A DNA stretch of 8,811 nt from Tannerella sp. Its GTDB lineage: Bacteria > Bacteroidota > Bacteroidia > Bacteroidales > Tannerellaceae. Location of the stretch: positions 1-8,811 of the forward strand of contig JAITHS010000334.1 of the NCBI GenBank assembly GCA_031279875.1. Direction: 5' to 3'. The notes under the pieces were generated by a model. It was not told the origin of the DNA. It did no database searches and saw only the letters and a list, made by a program, of their open reading frames with translations. A program made the position numbers and the translations under genes. Of this stretch, positions 6,701 to 8,811 are shown one piece after another. The number at the start of each line of letters is the position of its first letter. Position 1 is the first letter of the stretch.

Positions 6701-8095
6701 CTCAATACGACATACTCGTTTTCCGACAGCATATATCTGGATTCGTTATCAATAAAAGCCTCAAATACAAAGATTTATGACCGCGACGGTAATAGCGCCG
6801 ACATCAATTTGCTGCTCAAACACAGATATTTCAGAGACATCGGTTACGATATTTCACTCAATACGGATAAGATTTTTGTGTATGATTTTTCGCCCGCCGT
6901 CAATCCTCAAATCTACGGTCAGGTATATGTAGGCGGCACGGCAAACATCAACGGCAACGACGACGACATAACCGTCAACGGCAACGTCAGCAGCAAGTCG
7001 GGAACGTCGGCAGGCTTCAATTTCTCAACTTCATCTACCGCCGGTAACTATGACTTCGTATCTTTCGTACCGCAACGCGACAGCGTTACCCCACACAACA
7101 TCGACGACGATATAACTCAATCTCCCGGCATGGATTATCAACTCAATTTCAACGTCGAAGTAACGCCTAACGCTACTATCGAGATGATTACCGACGGTAC
7201 GCAGGGCGATAAACTGCGCGGCAACGGCAACGGTAATATCGAAGTAAAATACGGCAACAGAACCGATTTTCACATGTTTGGTAACTATCTGATATCCAAC
7301 GGAGCATTCACTTTCAATCTCCAACAGATGATTAACCGAAAATTCGACATCCGCGATGGCAGCACGGTATCGTTTCGAGGAGACCCTATGGCTGCAAATG
7401 TCAATGTAACAGCGGCTTACAAACTGTCAGCCAATATCCAGGACCTCGACGAATCGCTTATCCTCGAAACAGCCAACCCTTCTATTCCTGTCAATTGCAT
7501 CCTGCACCTCAACGGACGCCTGCAAAACCCCGCCATTTCGTTCGATATCGAATTGCCGAACTCGAACGCCGAACTCGAACGGCAAGTGCGCTCTTATATC
7601 GATACCGAAGACATGATGACGCGACAAATTATCTACCTGCTGATACTCAACAAATTCTATACCCCCGACTACTCCCGCAATCTCTATACTACCGACCAGT
7701 TCAGCGCAATAGCGTCGTCGGCGCTCTCGGCACAACTGTCTAACATCCTCAGCAACCTCTCCGACAAAGTGCAGGTAGGCGCCAGCATACGCTCGCGACA
7801 AGACGGTATCAAAGATACCGAAGTTGAAATGCTGCTGTCAAGTCAACTGCTCAACAACCGCCTGCTCTTCAACGGCAACTTCGGCTACAAGGACAATTAT
7901 ATTCAGTCGAACGTTTTCATCGGCGAGTTTGACCTCGAATACAAACTTACACGCACCGGCGACATCAGCCTCAAAGCCTACAACCATGCCAACGACCTCT
8001 ACCGCTACAACTCCAAATCCCTAACCCGACAAGGCGTCGGATTGATGTACCGCAAAGATTTCTCTACGCTGTCGGAATTGTTTAAAATAAAATGA
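3752..8095 (+). CDS. tamB: TamB family inner-membrane-anchored AsmA-like protein (DUF490), non-AUG start likely
   Basis: TamB spans the periplasm as a long beta-rich groove. It works with TamA in outer-membrane protein assembly and phospholipid transport. The N-terminus encoded upstream of 3878 is a typical anchor: KITAVVVLSLFIIGFVLPN, then ALKIPAVQRKVTAFAQNKL. The body is Asn/Asp-rich beta-repeat sequence. The C-terminal DUF490/TamB domain fills roughly the last 450 residues, with DTEDMMTRQIIYLLILNKFY near 1284-1303 and the terminal GVGLMYRKDFSTLSELFKIK. Length is about 1447 residues, normal for Bacteroidota. The frame is open from 3602, but no ATG, GTG or TTG precedes 3878, and starting there would delete the membrane anchor. 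Candidate starts are ATT 3737, ATC 3740 (giving M-KKILKITAV), ATA 3749 or CTG 3752. I list CTG because it overlaps the namZ TGA as CTGA, the layout of a coupled ATGA. No tamA is in the window. Confidence 0.88.
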   Translation: MKITAVVVLSLFIIGFVLPNIALKIPAVQRKVTAFAQNKLTIMLNTDVSIDNVNIKWLYRANLNNVTVYDRSHIPALTADNITVGFELLPLLKSKIVLTTVRLFDFDINISKPAPHSDLNIKHIIDALSQNANPESTANLQINSILLRKGTFGYDVGNVSKTITDIRGGLSLRHYSRDSIDIRINSLGFNDISGLTANNITAVLTGKPDSLHLADLVVRMPHSTLKIPEASITGAIQNIDGAALNITVAPSIITPSDLASLVPQLGSLPNKFNLSGNINGFINNLSINDVKLKYGENTTFNGSLQIHGLAANDDRMYIKGNVRHSATSTNELKHICQSVAGFVLPEHIAKLGLLTFAGEISGYTDNMTASGNLNTPVGKIDIDMEIKRHADTLLMMQGSVNSDELQLNRLLVDGSDFGNAAFNAAIDFQQTVNHPFTCTVNARISHFDYHGYNYSNIFLSGKFKKDEFEGLVNIADENIKLNAQGLFSRAGERPEFDFSADIRDFRPVQLHLADRSDRPNPEIALNVNANFTGNNPDNFNGYIRFDSVALSASADRFVINNLDIESIVTDTLRKRLVITSDVLNGEMNGTFSYRSLANEMQNIIATYLPALSPAIKPIEDSPTVTSFNFDFTLNNTENISSALKLPVVFTGQSQIKGHYNNLENSFGANVNIPGFRFAGASFADGHLNIENTDNAVNIHLNATHRNKNNLHNYLQLNAFIQNNTVNTGLMWTNDKDERYEAALTAQTTFDNFKTDDGKPVLRTKITVPESQIILKDTLWNINPTSVTVVGDKITINNLKIENHTQSLLINGIIADNSRDTININLKNIELAYVFDILNIPVLQFGGRASGNVKGRDMLDSRMIEGQIEVDNFAFNQVVQGYLSLWGNWDDDREGILLVGSFYRNDSVFTDVEGYIFPAGKTPGLDLTFDANDVDVAFVQQYMKAFASNVGGRGFGKVRLHGSFSDVAVTGKPVVKDASMRINLLNTTYSFSDSIYLDSLSIKASNTKIYDRDGNSADINLLLKHRYFRDIGYDISLNTDKIFVYDFSPAVNPQIYGQVYVGGTANINGNDDDITVNGNVSSKSGTSAGFNFSTSSTAGNYDFVSFVPQRDSVTPHNIDDDITQSPGMDYQLNFNVEVTPNATIEMITDGTQGDKLRGNGNGNIEVKYGNRTDFHMFGNYLISNGAFTFNLQQMINRKFDIRDGSTVSFRGDPMAANVNVTAAYKLSANIQDLDESLILETANPSIPVNCILHLNGRLQNPAISFDIELPNSNAELERQVRSYIDTEDMMTRQIIYLLILNKFYTPDYSRNLYTTDQFSAIASSALSAQLSNILSNLSDKVQVGASIRSRQDGIKDTEVEMLLSSQLLNNRLLFNGNFGYKDNYIQSNVFIGEFDLEYKLTRTGDISLKAYNHANDLYRYNSKSLTRQGVGLMYRKDFSTLSELFKIK

Positions 8096-8239
8096 GCCAT
8101 TGAGCGTATGCAGGCAATTGTCCTGCTCAACTTTCTTCTCAAATTTATAGTTTCCAATAGCATAATAAACCTTTAAAGTAAGTATTCCGATTGCAATTAT
8201 ACTCAAAATTATCACCAATTTCTTTCTTCGCTTTTTCAT
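8096..8239 (-). pseudogene. Small single-span membrane protein, apparently 3'-truncated
   Basis: The minus-strand ORF starts at 8239. It encodes a basic N-terminus (MKKRRKK), a hydrophobic span of about 20 residues (8-28, LVIILSIIAIGILTL then KVYYAI) and a polar tail GNYKFEKKVEQDNCLHTLNG. After residue 48 the frame continues to a stop at 8021, but those residues are only the antisense of the tamB 3' end. The natural C-terminus therefore seems to have been lost at a junction one base after the tamB stop. The start lies about 25 nt past the core of the attC-like palindrome, a spacing typical of cassette genes. I do not recognise the family. It could instead be a genuine 72-residue protein overlapping tamB by 75 nt. 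Confidence 0.45.
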
Positions 8240-8262
8240 CTTCTATTCGCTTCCCTCAAATG

Positions 8263-8364
8263 GCGTATAACGGACGGCGGCTTGGCGTTCGGGCGGGACG
8301 AAGTCCGACTGAACTGTCATGTCGAAACTAAACCCCGCCTGACGCCAAACCGCTTGTTATGCGC
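8263..8364 (-). repeat. attC-like imperfect palindrome (integron cassette recombination site?)
   Basis: Outer arms GCGTATAAC (8263-8271) and GTTATGCGC (8356-8364) pair over 9 bp on the plus strand with one G-T wobble. The minus strand would have a C-A mismatch instead. Inside, GCGG pairs with CCGC, and TTGGCGT (8282-8288) pairs with ACGCCAA (8342-8348). GGCGGG (8292-8297) pairs with CCCGCC (8334-8339), with an extra-helical C at 8290. An unpaired asymmetric spacer (GGACG against TT) separates the outer and inner stems, and a central loop of about 36 nt can form a small CGAC/GTCG hairpin. This is the architecture of an attC site folded on the strand opposite the cassette genes. Read with the cassettes, the core is GTTATAC, one position off the GTTRRRY consensus. 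No integron integrase is visible. A non-integron REP-like repeat is the main alternative. Confidence 0.5.
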
Positions 8365-8372
8365 TGGCGAGG

Positions 8373-8653
8373 TTATTTTTTTATCAATTCTGCTGTCATA
8401 TCAAGTTTGTTATGGATTTCTATAAACAGTCTTTGAAATTTTTTAAACCTATCTTCGCTTGAAATACTTGTTACAATTGCTATTGCACTTCCATACAGTT
8501 TATTGTGTCGTATCATTTGACCAAGCAGTCTGTCATATTCTGACTGAGTTGGGTCTTTTTTGATTTCTATTGTGCATCCTTCCATTCAGGTTTTGCAGCA
8601 TATTCTTTAATGAAAACATCAGAAATATCTCTCCTAAATTTTTCTTTATCCAT
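8373..8653 (-). pseudogene. Small conserved protein with an ExK motif, frame-disrupted
   Basis: An ATG at 8653 opens MDKEKFRRDISDVFIKEYAA then KPEWKDAQ, ending at a TAG (8567-8569). A second frame overlaps it and reads CTIEIKKDPTQSEYDRLLGQ, then MIRHNKLYGSAIAIVTSI to ELIKK, ending with TAA at 8373. The two halves look like the N- and C-terminal parts of one protein with a frame change around 8567-8590, probably with internal residues missing. IEIKK has the E-x-K form found in PD-(D/E)XK nuclease-like folds, and the strand-helix pattern after it would fit. The Asp expected upstream is not evident, so nuclease ancestry is only a suggestion. The stop lies 8 nt before the attC-like palindrome, as in an integron cassette. 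The ATG at 8585 could alternatively start a short 70-residue product. Confidence 0.5.
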
Positions 8654-8666
8654 ATAATTATTTTTT

Positions 8667-8788
8667 CTCGCCTGCTTTCCCAAAAACTCCCGCCGCCTTT
8701 TCCTTAAAAGCCCGCCTGCTTTTTTAAAAAGCAGGCGGGATTTTAAAATTTACTCGGTAAGCGTTTTTGAAAAGCCCGCCGCCTTTTT
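8667..8788. repeat. Cluster of CCCGCC-rich short repeats
   Basis: Related modules recur within about 120 bp: CTCGCCTGCTTT (8667-8678), CTCCCGCCGCCTTTT (8687-8701), CCCGCCTGCTTTTTT (8711-8725) with its inverted partner GCAGGCGGG (8731-8739), and CCCGCCGCCTTTTT (8775-8788). Three copies lie in the same orientation. They surround the hairpin terminator and may be degenerate copies of its arms. No coding frame of note covers the stretch. Confidence 0.5.
8707..8745. terminator. Bidirectional intrinsic terminator
   Basis: CCCGCCTGC (8711-8719) and GCAGGCGGG (8731-8739) form a perfect 9-bp GC-rich stem, extended inward by T/A pairs across an AT-only centre. AAAA precedes the stem (8706-8709) and TTTT follows it (8741-8744), so a U tract follows the hairpin in either direction. 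It could end transcripts from a gene to the right on the minus strand or from the plus strand. Confidence 0.7.
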
Positions 8789-8811
8789 ACTTTGCCTTTT
8801 CGTATTTGAGG

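Noticed and set aside
8100..8130. Hairpin after tamB (GCAGG/CCTGC with partial outer TTGA/TCAA pairing)
   Set aside because: The stem is short and no T run follows, so it is not convincing as the tamB terminator.
8661..8724. Minus-strand frame reading KAAGVFGKAGEKK before a stop
   Set aside because: It is blocked upstream by an in-frame stop inside the terminator hairpin, so it is not the tail of a gene.
8787..8811. C-terminal seven codons (LKYEKAK, stop at 8787-8789) of a minus-strand gene entering from the right
   Set aside because: Its position ahead of the terminator is suggestive, but seven codons cannot support a gene call.

Overview
The window looks like a piece of a Bacteroidota (probably Bacteroidales) chromosome. 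The signs are Bacteroidota-type promoter boxes (TAnnTTTG, once with a TTTG box 19 bp upstream), AT-rich leaders with weak Shine-Dalgarno sequences, a FAD-dependent oxidoreductase lipoprotein, a DUF1343/NamZ-family enzyme, and a Bacteroidota-type TamB with the usual C-terminal signature. I cannot name the genus.

Left end (1-630): a leftward promoter and the first codons of a gene that leaves the window. Next comes a 5' remnant of a tyrosine integrase, then a tandem 12-bp repeat, then a complete tRNA-Ala(GGC), all on the minus strand. An integrase piece lying just 3' of a tRNA suggests the scar of an element that once integrated there. The region upstream of the tRNA also carries the promoter of the rightward oxidoreductase gene.

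Centre (629-8095, plus strand): three large genes. First is a lipoprotein of the FAD_oxidored family. A gap of about 280 bp follows, holding 2.7 copies of a 57-bp hairpin repeat and a promoter framed by a 9-bp inverted repeat. Then come a NamZ/GH171-type exo-N-acetylmuramidase without a signal peptide and, overlapping its stop, tamB. The tamB reading frame clearly begins near the namZ stop, because its inner-membrane anchor is encoded there. No in-frame ATG, GTG or TTG exists until 3878, downstream of that anchor. NamZ (muropeptide breakdown) and TamB (outer-membrane assembly or lipid transport) both concern the cell envelope.

Right end (8096-8811): small, decayed minus-strand genes around an imperfect palindrome (8263-8364) that resembles an integron attC site. 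It is preceded by an ORF that stops 8 nt before it and followed by an ORF that starts about 25 nt after its core. This looks like a degraded cassette array (no integrase in view) truncated against the end of tamB. The last 150 bp holds a strong bidirectional hairpin terminator among related CCCGCC-rich repeats.
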